DNA from: Patescibacteria group bacterium
GTDB taxonomy: Bacteria; Patescibacteriota; Microgenomatia; UBA10105; UBA927
Direction of reading: 5' to 3'
NCBI GenBank assembly: GCA_018821245.1
Contig: JAHJMO010000022.1
Location: forward strand, 1-55,106
DNA length: 55,106 nt
Shown here: one piece after another, positions 17,544 through 26,271 of the stretch
How the letters are laid out: the number at the start of each line of letters is the position of its first letter
Position numbering within the stretch: position 1 is the first letter of the stretch
The notes under the pieces: generated by a model
The model's database searches: none
The model's input: the letters and a program-made list of their open reading frames with translations, nothing else
What the model was told of the DNA's origin: nothing
Position numbers and translations under genes: made by a program

Positions 17544-17611
17544 TCATTAAACCGCCTTTCATAGGAATGACATGTATTATACCCGCTTGATAGGCAAACC
17601 TCAACAGGCAT

Positions 17612-17648
17612 AAAAAATCCCGCTCCGCTGGCTGGCGGATGTCGGGAT
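17612..17648 (-). terminator. Terminator of the 23S-5S transcript
   Basis: ATCCCG and CGGGAT arms enclose a GC-rich loop and are followed on the minus strand by a T-run. It lies between 5S and the start of rpsA. Confidence 0.75.
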
Positions 17649-17702
17649 AAAAACATTTTGACCCGGAACGTCTAACGTTTCACGTAAGTTTTACGCTTAA
17701 GT

Positions 17703-17860
17703 CCCCCGGCCTCGACCTATCTTCCCGGACCCTTGCGGATCAGGTATTGTCAGCGCTAATATGTTTCACTTCCCTGTTCGGAATGGGACCCGCCTGCCAA
17801 GCTTGCGCTAAGCTAGCGGGCACGGAAGGGTGGTTCCATACCGCTTGAAAGACCGAAAGG
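17703..17860 (-). rRNA. rrf: 5S rRNA with an inserted hairpin
   Basis: On the minus strand the conserved parts are helix I (CCTTTCGGTC with GGCCGGGGG), GGAACCACCC, CCCATTCCGAAC of loop C, AGGGAAGTGAAAC, and GGGAAGATAGGTCG. The length is about 158 nt against 115-120 nt for ordinary 5S. The excess is a palindromic segment (17789-17821, arms GCCCGC/GCGGGT with an inner AGCTT/AAGCT) between helix III and loop C. Flanking GTTTTACG and CGTAAAAC form a longer processing stem outside helix I. Confidence 0.85.
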
Positions 17861-17952
17861 CTTAATCGTAAAACTTTTGTAGTAGTTGCACATAAGGGGC
17901 AATCCAAAATAGATTACCTCACTCGCGCGCTTAATTTCATTCGGAGAACAAG

Positions 17953-17970
17953 CCCCGATTGTTATCGGGG
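17953..17970. repeat. GC palindrome CCCCGATTGTTATCGGGG
   Basis: A hairpin in the 23S-5S spacer, of the same CCCGAT/TCGGG type as stems inside the 23S and its introns. Confidence 0.7.
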
Positions 17971-18381
17971 TCCCTTTATTCTCAATAACTTCGACCGATT
18001 AGTACGAGTAAGCTAAACGCCTTGCGGCGCGTACACTTCTCGCCTATCCCCCGATATCATGTTCGCCTTGCGGCTCACACCATCGGGGTTCCCTTGTTCA
18101 AAGACGTTCTAACCAACAGGACGGTAAAGTCCCGCTGGAGCGAACACCAGTGAGCTTAATAGCGGGAAACCCAGTAATCTTCTGGGGGTCTTGTGACGAT
18201 TCTTCATCTTGGGGTGGGCTTGGCGCTTGAGATGCTTTCAGCGCTTATCCCTTCCAGATCTAGCTACCCAACGGTGCCGGTTTTCCGACAATTGGCACAC
18301 CAGGGATCTGTCCCTCCGGGTCCTCTCGTACTACGGAGAGCTCCCCTCAAGAATCGAACGCTCGCACTGGATAGAGACCGA

Positions 18382-18731
18382 CAAATATGTTATCCCGCCA
18401 ATACTTCATATTTATGATGAAGACGGGACTGCACACATTTCTGCTGCAGTCTGTATGTCGCCATACAGTTCGGACTATATCTTACCAGCTTCTCACGAGA
18501 GGCTGGTTCTGACGTATAGTCTCTGAGGGTCTCCTTCGATAAACTCAGGATCTTCCCTGCTGATTGTCTGCACTTAAAGATTGTCACGTATAAATACGTA
18601 CTTTAAGATTCTCAGAGTTTCCAGCATTTAGTCAGATTTATAACCTTTATAGGCTTCCCTTATTTTTCTCGAAATTCAAAACGTTAAGGGATGGACAGCT
18701 CATTTATAGTCATGTCACTGACTATAGGTCT
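18382..18731 (-). ncRNA. Group I intron at 23S position 2604 (E. coli numbering)
   Basis: The exons read GAGACAGT | intron | TCGGTCTC. P1 is exon GACAGU paired with internal guide GCUGUC, with the usual U.G at the splice site, and the intron ends in G. Core motifs in order are ACTAAATGCTGGAA (P3/P4), ACAATCAGCAGG (P4 3' side), GACTATACGTC and AAGATATAGTCC (P7). It is 350 nt with no credible ORF. It interrupts the peptidyl-transferase region. Confidence 0.85.
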
Positions 18732-18767
<36 letters not shown>

Positions 18768-18896
18768 CTTTTAACCGGCGAACAGCCGGACCCTTGGGAC
18801 CTTCTCCAGCCCCAGGATAGGATGAGCCGACATCGAGGTGCCAAACCGCCTCGTCGATATGGACTCTCGGAAGCGATCAGCCTGTTCACATTTCTC

Positions 18897-19519
18897 AAAT
18901 AAATGAGTAATAATCCGAAACTTGCGTTCCGGTGTTGACTATATCTTCACCCCGCTGGTGTCGTTCTGACGACATGATAGCGGGGGTACGGCGTCTGATA
19001 ACTCGTGATGAACTATTGAGCTATCTCATTCCGATTCGTTTTTAAACGAATGGAAATCAGTCGATACGGGGTCAACACAGATTCGGAAAACTCAGAATGA
19101 CTCAGAAAATCTGATTTTCAGAGAGTCAGAAATTACCAGACTTCCAGATAGAATAAAGTTTGTTAATGCGCTTCGATAGAACTTTATATGCTTCACCAAG
19201 CTCCTTTGCTTCAAAAAATAATCTTTTAACTGTAATCGCAATCATCCGCAGATGAGTAACAAGCTCATCGCCTGACAAGTCTGTTACGTCCCGTAACATA
19301 GTTTTTATCTTATCAGATCTTCTGATTATTCTGGAATTCTGAATTTTCTGACATTCTGAGTATTCTGAGTCTTCCGATCTATGCGACTTCCCACGGTATT
19401 ACCAAAAATTGCGCCTCATGAAGGGAAAAAGATATCCTAAACCCTTCCGCAATGTAGGCTTCACCGTTATTAGCCGTATTCTCTCTCTTCATATTGCTAT
19501 GAAGAAGGACACAGATTGT
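18897..19519 (-). ncRNA. Group I intron at 23S position 2449
   Basis: The exons read GGGGAT | intron | AACAGGCTG. Exon GGGGAU pairs with guide GUCCUU (U.G at the splice site), the last base is G, and GAAGATATAGTC marks P7. It is 623 nt. A peripheral insert of about 300 bp holds a 57-codon ORF flanked by inverted stretches rich in TCAGAA and TTCTGA. The site is next to A2450/A2451 of the peptidyl-transferase centre. Confidence 0.85.
19126..19299 (-). CDS. Small ORF (57 aa) inside the 2449 intron
   Basis: ATG at 19297-19299 to TGA at 19126-19128 encodes a helix-like charged peptide (LSGDELVTHLRMIAITVKRL, then FFEAKELGEAYKVLSKRINK). No homing-endonuclease motif is present. The frame is open upstream of the ATG through repeated TCAGAA units but has no other good start. 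It resembles a short helical-bundle fragment; it is not identified, and may be a remnant of a larger intron-borne protein. Confidence 0.4.
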   Translation of the reverse strand: MLRDVTDLSGDELVTHLRMIAITVKRLFFEAKELGEAYKVLSKRINKLYSIWKSGNF

Positions 19520-20034
19520 ATCCCCGGGGTAGCTTTTATCCGTTAAGCCCGGTCCCTCCCACGAGGGATCCGAGGATCACTAACACCCGCTTTCGCGTCT
19601 GCTCGACTTGTATGTCTCGCAGTCAGGCTGGCTTACTGCGTTTGCACGACAAGCCCTGGTTTCCATTCAGGGTTAGCCAACCTTTGTACGCCTCCGTTAC
19701 TTTTTTGGAGGCAACCTCCCCAGTTAAACTGCCCACCAGACAGTGTTCTCTCCCGAGATTTTTATGTCGGGATAAGTTAGATTTCCCAATTTCGAAGAGT
19801 GGTGTTCCATTGGCGGGATGTACCGAATGGTACGTCCCTCCCACCTACGCTCGACAGTCAAAATAAGGTCCTCAGTGCCAAGTTGCAGTAAAGCTCCACG
19901 GGGTCTTTTTGTCCAAGTGCGAGTAGGCCGCATCTTCACAGCCATTTCAATTTCGCCGGGTAATGGTTCAAGACAGTCGCTAAGTCGTTCTACCTTTCGT
20001 GCGGGTCGGAACTTGCCCGACAAGGAACTTCGCT

Positions 20035-20306
20035 CAATACATTTGTTAACTCCGATTCGCATCGGAGATCAGACTATATCTTCCCCGATTTCTTCGGGGT
20101 TGTGCGTATAGTCGTTGAGGATTTCCCGACATAATGTCGGGGTCTTTCCTGCTGATTGACTCCACCGAACAAATTGTTACCTTTATAGGTATTGTCGGAT
20201 ACACGAGTTATTCCAGCATATAGCACAATTTTTCTCATATTCACTTTCCTTTTGCACGATGAATATAAGAGAGGTTTGACTACCTCACTATGGCAGCGAA
20301 AAATCT
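20035..20306 (-). ncRNA. Group I intron at 23S position 1931
   Basis: The exons read CTATGGT | intron | AGCGAAGTTCC. P1 is a perfect 7-bp helix, exon CUAUGGU with guide GCCAUAG, U.G at the splice site. The intron ends in G. ATATGCTGGAA, CAATCAGCAGG, GACTATACG and GAAGATATAGTC mark the core, and CCCCGAAGAAATCGGGG forms P8. At 272 nt it is compact and ORF-less. Confidence 0.85.
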
Positions 20307-20320
20307 ACCATAGAACAGTT
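20307..20320 (-). other. 14-nt micro-exon of 23S rRNA (positions 1918-1931)
   Basis: This is the only mature sequence between the 1917 and 1931 introns. It reads AACTGTTCTATGGT where E. coli has AACGGUCCUAAGGU. Two of the three differences (1921 and 1924) are matched by changes at 1909 and 1906 on the other exon, keeping the helix 69 pairs. Confidence 0.8.
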
Positions 20321-21052
20321 CACTTTGTTATATATTACGGTTGGTTACGTAATCTCATGGTCGCCCATGAGGTCGGACTATATCATCCCCGATTATTTCG
20401 GGGGTTGACGTGTAGTCTCTGAGGATTCTTGAAGAGGAAATACATCGTCAATATCATATTTTCGAGTTCGTCCTTTTCCTTCGTTGATTGTTTCCCGAAG
20501 AAATAGGATTTTCTTTAATCCGGCCTGAGTTCTGTGCTCCCCTTTCTCCATCAAATCGGCAATTTTGCAAAAAATCGCAAAATTTCGCTTCTTTGATTCG
20601 GAAAGGACCGAATATTTTCGAAAATATGGAATAACGCGCTTGATTAAATCTTCCGGATTTGTAGCATCAAATGAATAGAGTCCGTCTCGCTTCCGAACCT
20701 TAATAATGCCGCACTTGAGTGTATCCTTCAATATTTGTAATATCGTCGGATCCTTCTGTGAAACATTAAAGCTCATCACGACTTGCCAGTTGACTTTATA
20801 GTCAGCTTTCCGCCGTAACGAAACGTTAAAACTCCCCTCACCTTCTACAAACCCGGCTAAGAAATAGCCAAGTTCTTCCTTATTCAAGTCTTTCCTGCTG
20901 ATTTGCCGCACTGATCGCATTGTTACCCCCGCCTACCATCATATTAGCATAGATGGCGGGGGTAGCGTCAGATACTTCAACCGTTCGTCTAACGACGACG
21001 GTACGGCTCTTCCAGCATTTAGTCAACTTTTACAACTACAAAACTGTATTTT
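20321..21052 (-). ncRNA. Group I intron at 23S position 1917 with homing-endonuclease ORF
   Basis: The exons read GTAACTAT | intron | AACTGTTC. P1 is exon AACUAU with guide GUAGUU (U.G at the splice site), and the intron ends in G. Core pieces are GACTAAATGCTGGAA, AAATCAGCAGG, GACTACACGTC and GATGATATAGTCC, with CCCCCGAAATAATCGGGG as P8. The 732-nt intron carries the LAGLIDADG gene between the P4 and P8 segments. Position 1917 in helix 69 is a known group I insertion site in bacteria. Confidence 0.9.
20393..20920 (-). CDS. LAGLIDADG homing endonuclease
   Basis: A 175-residue protein with one LAGLIDADG motif (YFLAGFVEGEGSF, about 19-31), so it would act as a homodimer. It presumably cuts the intronless 23S allele at the helix 69 site and drives intron spread; some family members also act as maturases. 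The ORF overlaps the ribozyme core at both ends: codons of the N-terminus are the 3' strand of P4 (AATCAGCAGGAAAG reads ISRK on the protein) and the TAA stop lies in the P8 loop. It is expressed only within the rRNA precursor as far as can be seen. Confidence 0.9.
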   Translation of the reverse strand: MRSVRQISRKDLNKEELGYFLAGFVEGEGSFNVSLRRKADYKVNWQVVMSFNVSQKDPTILQILKDTLKCGIIKVRKRDGLYSFDATNPEDLIKRVIPYFRKYSVLSESKKRNFAIFCKIADLMEKGEHRTQAGLKKILFLRETINEGKGRTRKYDIDDVFPLQESSETTRQPPK

Positions 21053-21890
21053 ATAGTTACTGCTGCCGTTCACCGGAGCTTAAAAAATCGGCTTTCCCGA
21101 TTGCTCGGGATCACCAACCTTTTTTAACTTACCGGCACTGGGCAGGTGTCAGCCCCTATACATTGCCTTTCGGCTTTGCAGAGACCTGTGTTTTAGTTAA
21201 ACAGTCGCTTAGCGTCATTAACTGCGGCCCCGATTGCTCGGGGCAAGGCATCTCCCATAGGTTACGCCTAGTTTTTGTTGCCGAGTTCCTTGAACCATTG
21301 TCGCCCGCTTGCCTTGGTATTCTCTACCGGCGCACCAGTGTCGGTTTGCGGTACGGAAGAAACATGCTCCTCAACGAAACTTTTCTCGAAAGAAAAACTA
21401 TGTATGTTGCCCGCCCCTTGCGGATTGGACTCCTATTCGCTCCTCAATTGAACGTGAAAACGGATTTCCCTGTCCTCACTGTCTTAGAGCTTAAAGGCCA
21501 ACGAATCGACCTATACACACATCCTTCTTTGTCATTCCTTTGAGTCTTAATCAGCATATCTCTGTAACGGAATATCAACCGTTTCTACATCGAGCTACCC
21601 CTGCGTTAAGCAGGACTCGCCTTAGATCCGACTTACCCGAAGTCGACGAACGTTGCTTCGGAAACCTTGCGCATTCGGCATGAAGGATTCTCACCTTCAA
21701 ACGCTACTCATACCGGCATTCTCACTCCCGCCCACTCCACCCCGCCTTACGGCGTAGGCTTCACTGTTGGCGGGACGCTCCCCTACCACGCTTGTGCTAC
21801 GCACAAGCATCTCTGTCTTCGGCACTATGCTTAGCCTCGATCATTTTCGGCGCCACGGTTTTCATCCAGTGAGCTGTTACGCTTTCTTTA

Positions 21891-21921
<31 letters not shown>

Positions 21922-22499
21922 GTGTCTGTAAACCATGACATCCTTAACCACTGAGCATAAATTTAGAGGCCTTAGACGAAAGTCTGGGCTGTTTCCCTTT
22001 AGACACACTCGCTTAGCCGAGCATGTCTGACTGCCCGAGTAATTTTGTCTGTATTCGGAGTTTCATTGAATCATCTTGCTTGCGCTTGATAATTCATTGA
22101 GTGCTCTACCCCAGCAAAAATTTTATCGGGCGCTATACCAAAATATATTTCGGGGAGAACCAGCTATCTCCAGGTTCGATAGGCATATTACCCCTAACCA
22201 CAGGTCATCTCACAGATTTGCAGCTCTGACGAGTTCGGGCCTCCCCCAGCCTTTCGGCGGGGTTCACCCTGCCCATGGTTAGCTCACCTGGTTTCGGGTC
22301 TACCAATGTCTGCTTGATTGTCGCCCTGTTAGGGCTCGCTTTCACTTCGCCTCCCCCCGCTTAGCGGGGTTAGACTTGCAAAATCATTGGTAACTCACCG
22401 GTTCATTCTTCAATAGGCACGACATTATCCCGCAAAGCGGGACTCTGTCTGTTTGTTAGTTGACAATTTCAGGTACTATTTCATTCCCCTTCCGGGGTG

Positions 22500-22538
<39 letters not shown>

Positions 22539-22757
22539 GTGTTCATGTATTTAGCCTTGGATCGTGGTTGACCCAGATTCCCACAGAACCTTCGTGTCCC
22601 ATGGTACTTAGGAACTCCCTAGGGGAGACTTGAGTTTTGCGTACACGACTTTCACGTTCTTTGGTCTGCTATTCCAAGCAGTTCTGCTACCCGCATCTCA
22701 TCCCATGTCAGAAGCCCTGCAACCCCCGGTCGATCCCGTATAGCGGGACAATGACTG

Positions 22758-22791
<34 letters not shown>

Positions 22792-23104
22792 AACGGAATC
22801 TCGTACTTGATTTATTTTCCTCGTCCTACTGAGATGTTTCAGTTCGGACGGTACCCCACCTACTACTATCTCAGTCTGCACACCATAGATCCAATAAGTC
22901 CTATTTGTCTCATAAGACTAATTTGGATTCACGGTGTGCAGACCGCCTTTATAGTAGATTGTCCCGCAAAGCGGGACGGGTTTCCCCATTCGGAAACCGC
23001 CGGATCATAGGATTATGGCTCCTACCCGACGAGTATCGCCGCCGTATGCGTCCTTCCTCGGCATGAACACCCAAGGCATCCATTGTCAACTTTAGCGTTA
23101 CGGA

Positions 23105-23152
23105 GAACAAAAGGATACAATCAAAGCCATCTATTGACGGCTTCTTTTGTTC
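23105..23152. other. Hairpin at the 5' edge of 23S
   Basis: GAACAAAAG and CTTTTGTTC arms with an inner AGCC/GGCT pair; likely a precursor-processing structure in the tRNA-23S spacer. Confidence 0.45.
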
Positions 23153-23362
23153 TTATGTTCTTCAATTCAACGAAATCAGCTGCGTAAAGAAGTAATCATG
23201 GATTACCCCTTACGATGCAACTACTCTCTTTATGATCAGGAGTTTCACCTGCATCATAAAGGTCGTTTACTTTTTAAAGTGCTACGCTCTTGTAATTAAT
23301 GAATAGTTTTCAGTCCACAATCTTTCTATGAACTAATAACCATAAACTAATTACTCATTTTG

Positions 23363-23400
23363 TGGACCCGGGCGGAGTCGAACCGCCTACCTCATCATTG
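23363..23400 (-). pseudogene. tRNA 3'-half remnant
   Basis: On the minus strand the T-arm and acceptor end of a tRNA (GGCGGTTCGACTCCGCC, then CGGGTCCA) are intact and very like the tRNA-Ala below. The 5' half is replaced by a long imperfect hairpin (23400-23445) with GATA/TATC and CCGC/GCGG arms. In bacterial rRNA operons tRNA-Ile normally sits beside tRNA-Ala, so this may be a broken tRNA-Ile; the anticodon is gone and the identity cannot be shown. Confidence 0.55.
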
Positions 23401-23484
23401 TCCCGATAGCGTCCGCGAGCCCGTTGGCGAGCGGAAACGATATCGTGATCCAGTAAATCTTTGCGTATCCCAATCTTTCTATTG

Positions 23485-23557
23485 TGGACCCGGGCAGACT
23501 CGAACTGCCTACCTTCTCATTGCAAATGAGATGTTCTACCAGGTGAACTACGGGCCC
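23485..23557 (-). tRNA. tRNA-Ala (anticodon UGC)
   Basis: The 73-nt sequence folds as a cloverleaf: acceptor GGGCCCG/CGGGTCC, anticodon stem TCTCA/TGAGA with loop TTTGCAA, and a GTTCGAGTC T-loop. The G3.U70 pair, the main identity element for alanyl-tRNA synthetase, is present. CCA is not encoded. It lies upstream of 23S in the rRNA transcription unit. Confidence 0.95.
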
Positions 23558-24008
23558 AAGCTCGCAGACACCGGGATCGCGAAAATCTATTTGCTCCTAC
23601 TCACGCAGATCGCAAAGATTTTCGGGACAAATGATGTGCTATTTAAAGTGCTAGACCAAAAATAAACCCCGCCTTTGTGCGGGGCTTGCACCAAGAAGAA
23701 AACCTCAGACACTAAAATCTTCGCCGAAATGGCTTTACAAAAATATATGTCAGTTGGTTTCTTCTCATGAATGGTCTTGCGCAAGTGAGGTGAATCACCA
23801 ACGCTTGAACTCGCCCTGCATCTTAAAGGCAAAAACTATTCTAATCTGCCTTGCACCTCCTGTCAAGACGCACGTTTCACTCCATATATTTTTTCCCGTG
23901 CCCTCTTGACTAAATCATAAAAAATCCACTCTTTTCTCTTCTGCAAAATCAGGTAAAGGTCAATAAAATCCCTAATCAATTTTATACGTTGCCGTCTCTC
24001 CTTACTCT
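23558..24008. other. Spacer upstream of the rRNA unit, no 16S
   Basis: The segment contains a terminator at 23664-23687 and AT-rich sequence but no 16S rRNA, further tRNA or convincing protein gene. The ORF at 23587-23832 has no coding features. Confidence 0.5.
23664..23687 (-). terminator. Intrinsic terminator
   Basis: GCCCCGC and GGCGGGG arms followed on the minus strand by TTTATTTTT. It separates the genes to the right from the rRNA unit. Confidence 0.7.
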
Positions 24009-24212
24009 TTATCCCCATAGGAGAAATTTTACCAACTCCGCTCTTTTAGGATCCAACCTCGGGCGGAGCCATTGCCAGTGTTTGAGAAGTGTTCTTCTAT
24101 CGATTTTTTCTCCTTTATCCAAACCGTAGGATACCTGTTGCTCTAGTTTCCAGCGTGCGTACTTCCGGGGAAATTTCTTCAGTTTTGCCTCATCCACCGA
24201 CCAGTTCCTCAT
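24009..24212 (-). CDS. Small conserved hypothetical protein, 67 aa
   Basis: The start was set at the ATG at 24212 (MRNWSVDEAKLKKFP); the open frame extends further but reads as unlikely sequence. The short basic protein has the pattern WKLEQQVSYGLDKGEKIDRRTLLKHW and a C-terminal RLDPKRAELVKFLLWG. Small proteins of this shape are, to my recollection, common in CPR genomes without known function. It stands alone, downstream of the lipoprotein gene. Confidence 0.6.
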   Translation of the reverse strand: MRNWSVDEAKLKKFPRKYARWKLEQQVSYGLDKGEKIDRRTLLKHWQWLRPRLDPKRAELVKFLLWG

Positions 24213-24556
24213 GGATGTATTATAGCATGTTGCCCTGCTTGTTTCAGGCGCCAACGGCTCTGGTTGGTACATGGAAAAGCAGGGGAAATCTTTGTAAGTA
24301 CAGTAGCAAGCGCCGAGTGGCACTTGTAACCAATCTCGCAGATTTCTGATGAGTTAGCCTCATCACTATAAATTGACCTGAAGGTCAACCCATAGCCCAT
24401 TATTCATTTTTTACTTCAAGAGAATGAAACCACTATTTGCCCAATCTATCCCGATTGTGGGTATATTTCCGTATGCATCCCGTAGGACGCTTCATGGAAA
24501 TGTTTGGATGGGCTCCCCGTGGCTCACAGGGGGAAAACAGGTGCCTTCAATTCACA
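24213..24556. other. Spacer without recognised genes
   Basis: It holds a short hairpin TTGACCTGAAGGTCAA (24373-24388) and a CCCCGTGGC...GGGG stretch near 24513-24535. The latter is on the 3' side of the minus-strand lipoprotein gene and lacks a T-run. Confidence 0.4.
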
Positions 24557-25510
24557 TTACGGAGTTGGTGTTGATCCGTATTGTGGCTGCACGATCACAG
24601 GGTTCTGCCCGCCTTGATACGCCTGCATAAGCAGGGCGCATCCGATCGGATCCGCGTTCTGGCAGATTATCGCTTGCTGCGTAGCGTACGTCTGGGCATT
24701 GAATATGCTTTCGGCTGCCTTGGTTGCTTGAGCGTCAACAGACGTTGTGCTACCCTGGCTATACCCAGCAATCGCTGTTTCGTTATTCAGGTAGAGCTGG
24801 CGAATCACAAACGTCTTCAGCGTAAACGTGGATGTGTACTTCCAGGCATTGTCGCCTGTGGCGAACTTATCCATCATCGCTTGGGCAATCCGCCGGCGAG
24901 ATGCTTCACCACCGTTGTCGGCAGGCAGATCGAACTCGCCCAGATCCAGCGTTCGGCTTGTCAGGCGGAAGTCGTTCCAGAACGCGGCGAACCAAGTGGA
25001 GCTTGCGTCGGTTTCGCTTCCAACGATTTGTATCCACTCGTTGACATTCTCAGCGTTCACGTTGAACGTGAGGCTTGCAGTTATGTCGACGCCGATAATA
25101 CGAGTCTGGGTTACACCCTGGATGGTGTATGTGACGTTGATATTGTCTATCGTTCCCATACAGGTATTCGTTCCGTCCTGACAAGCGTACGGTTCCGTCT
25201 TGAAAAGGACGAGACTGGTTGGGATGGTGATTGTGTACTTTCCCGGATATGCCTGGTACCCCAATCCCGTCAGGATCACCGGCTTCTCGCCTGCACCGAA
25301 CGGATCCGTGTAGATGCCAACGGAATATTGGGGCAAGCTTACCGCATCCAGCTTCTCCTCGTTGTCTTTCGCGCCGCTTCCGTCGTCAGGTCGGCATATC
25401 ACGTCCGGCTCTGCGATAGTTGGGCAATACACATATGCCGGGTTGGCTTTACATCCTGCAAGCAGAAGCACCAACACCAAGCAGACCAAAAAGAAAAACG
25501 TGTTTTTCAT
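24557..25510 (-). CDS. Exported lipoprotein, possibly SPFH/band-7-like
   Basis: The ATG at 25510 is preceded by GGAG at good spacing; a longer frame from a TTG at 25522 overlaps that site and is rejected. The N-terminus is a clear lipoprotein signal: MKN, a hydrophobic stretch and the lipobox LLAGC. The mature part is beta-rich, then helical (EASRRRIAQAMMDKFA, then DAQATKAAESIFNAQTYATQ) with a Gln-rich end. The order of a beta domain and an Ala/Gln-rich coiled segment recalls SPFH (band 7) proteins, but similarity is weak and function unknown. It is 317 residues, more GC-rich than its neighbours and free of the simple-repeat insertions. Confidence 0.7.
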   Translation of the reverse strand: MKNTFFFLVCLVLVLLLAGCKANPAYVYCPTIAEPDVICRPDDGSGAKDNEEKLDAVSLPQYSVGIYTDPFGAGEKPVILTGLGYQAYPGKYTITIPTSLVLFKTEPYACQDGTNTCMGTIDNINVTYTIQGVTQTRIIGVDITASLTFNVNAENVNEWIQIVGSETDASSTWFAAFWNDFRLTSRTLDLGEFDLPADNGGEASRRRIAQAMMDKFATGDNAWKYTSTFTLKTFVIRQLYLNNETAIAGYSQGSTTSVDAQATKAAESIFNAQTYATQQAIICQNADPIGCALLMQAYQGGQNPVIVQPQYGSTPTP

Positions 25511-25733
25511 GGGGATCTCCAATCTTAATGAGAATAGGTTTTGAAGATACGAACCACGACGAGTTGACCGGACTCTCTTTGTTGAAGTCAGTGTTCCTCC
25601 TGTTTGAGAATTACAGATGGATTAGACTACGTCTGAAATCGGTTAACAAAAAACCAATCTCATTTCGTAGCCCCGCAATCCCCCGTACATGTTGTAGTTG
25701 TTTTTTCTATGTCAACCATGTTACTCTGTTTTT

Positions 25734-26255
25734 ATGTCAGATCCTCAAGAAATGTGTCCGAAGTGCAAATCTCCCCTGGGAGACATTGTAGAAACGGCCA
25801 GCGGAAAAAAATTTCAACGTTGTTCAAAAGGCTCCTGGAACGCACAAACGAAACAAAAGGAAGGGTGCGACTATATAAAATGGATCGCGGTAGAGCCCAA
25901 ACCATTAGATGAAAAGTGTCCCAAATGCGGTTCGACTCTCGTCTTGCAGGTTACCCGTTTTGGCAAAAAAATGAAAAAGTGCTCCATGGGAGGCTGGGAT
26001 AAGGAAACAAAAAAACCCACAGGGTGTGACTACATAGAATGGATTAACGGTACGACTGAACCATTACCCGATAAGTGTCCTGATTGCGGTAAGCCCCTCG
26101 TGCTATTTACGACTTCCGCCGGGAAGCGCATGATCAAATGCTCTACATCAGGATGGGATAAAACGGCAAAACAAGCAACCGGCTGCCTGTACGTGCAATG
26201 GCTCAAACACGGAGAACAAGTAAGCACGGGGACCCGCGACAACCCGTCGGGTTAA
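25734..26255 (+). CDS. Three-zinc-ribbon protein (topoisomerase I C-terminal type)
   Basis: About 173 residues from the ATG at 25734. Three repeats of roughly 55 residues each carry CPKC or CPDC, then GKK.K.CS, GWD or GSW, and GC.Y..W. This is the zinc-ribbon pattern found as a tail on bacterial topoisomerase I, here with no catalytic domain. It may bind single-stranded DNA or act with a topoisomerase encoded elsewhere. It converges with gdhA, with 16 nt between the two stop codons. Confidence 0.8.
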   Translation: MSDPQEMCPKCKSPLGDIVETASGKKFQRCSKGSWNAQTKQKEGCDYIKWIAVEPKPLDEKCPKCGSTLVLQVTRFGKKMKKCSMGGWDKETKKPTGCDYIEWINGTTEPLPDKCPDCGKPLVLFTTSAGKRMIKCSTSGWDKTAKQATGCLYVQWLKHGEQVSTGTRDNPSG

Positions 26256-26271
26256 ATAGCTTTAAACATCT

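Noticed and set aside
20982-20990. A further intron boundary at AACGGT near 20986 (position 1923)
   Set aside because: AACGGT there lies within P5 of the 1917 intron; no guide sequence fits, and the exon at 20307-20320 accounts for positions 1918-1931 with covariation.
23801-23832. tRNA-like GAGTTCAAGCG on the minus strand
   Set aside because: No acceptor or anticodon stem can be formed around it.
24581-25528. 315-codon ORF on the plus strand
   Set aside because: It is antisense to the lipoprotein gene, which has a lipobox signal peptide and a Shine-Dalgarno site; the antisense frame is rich in Arg/Cys/Leu as expected for a shadow.
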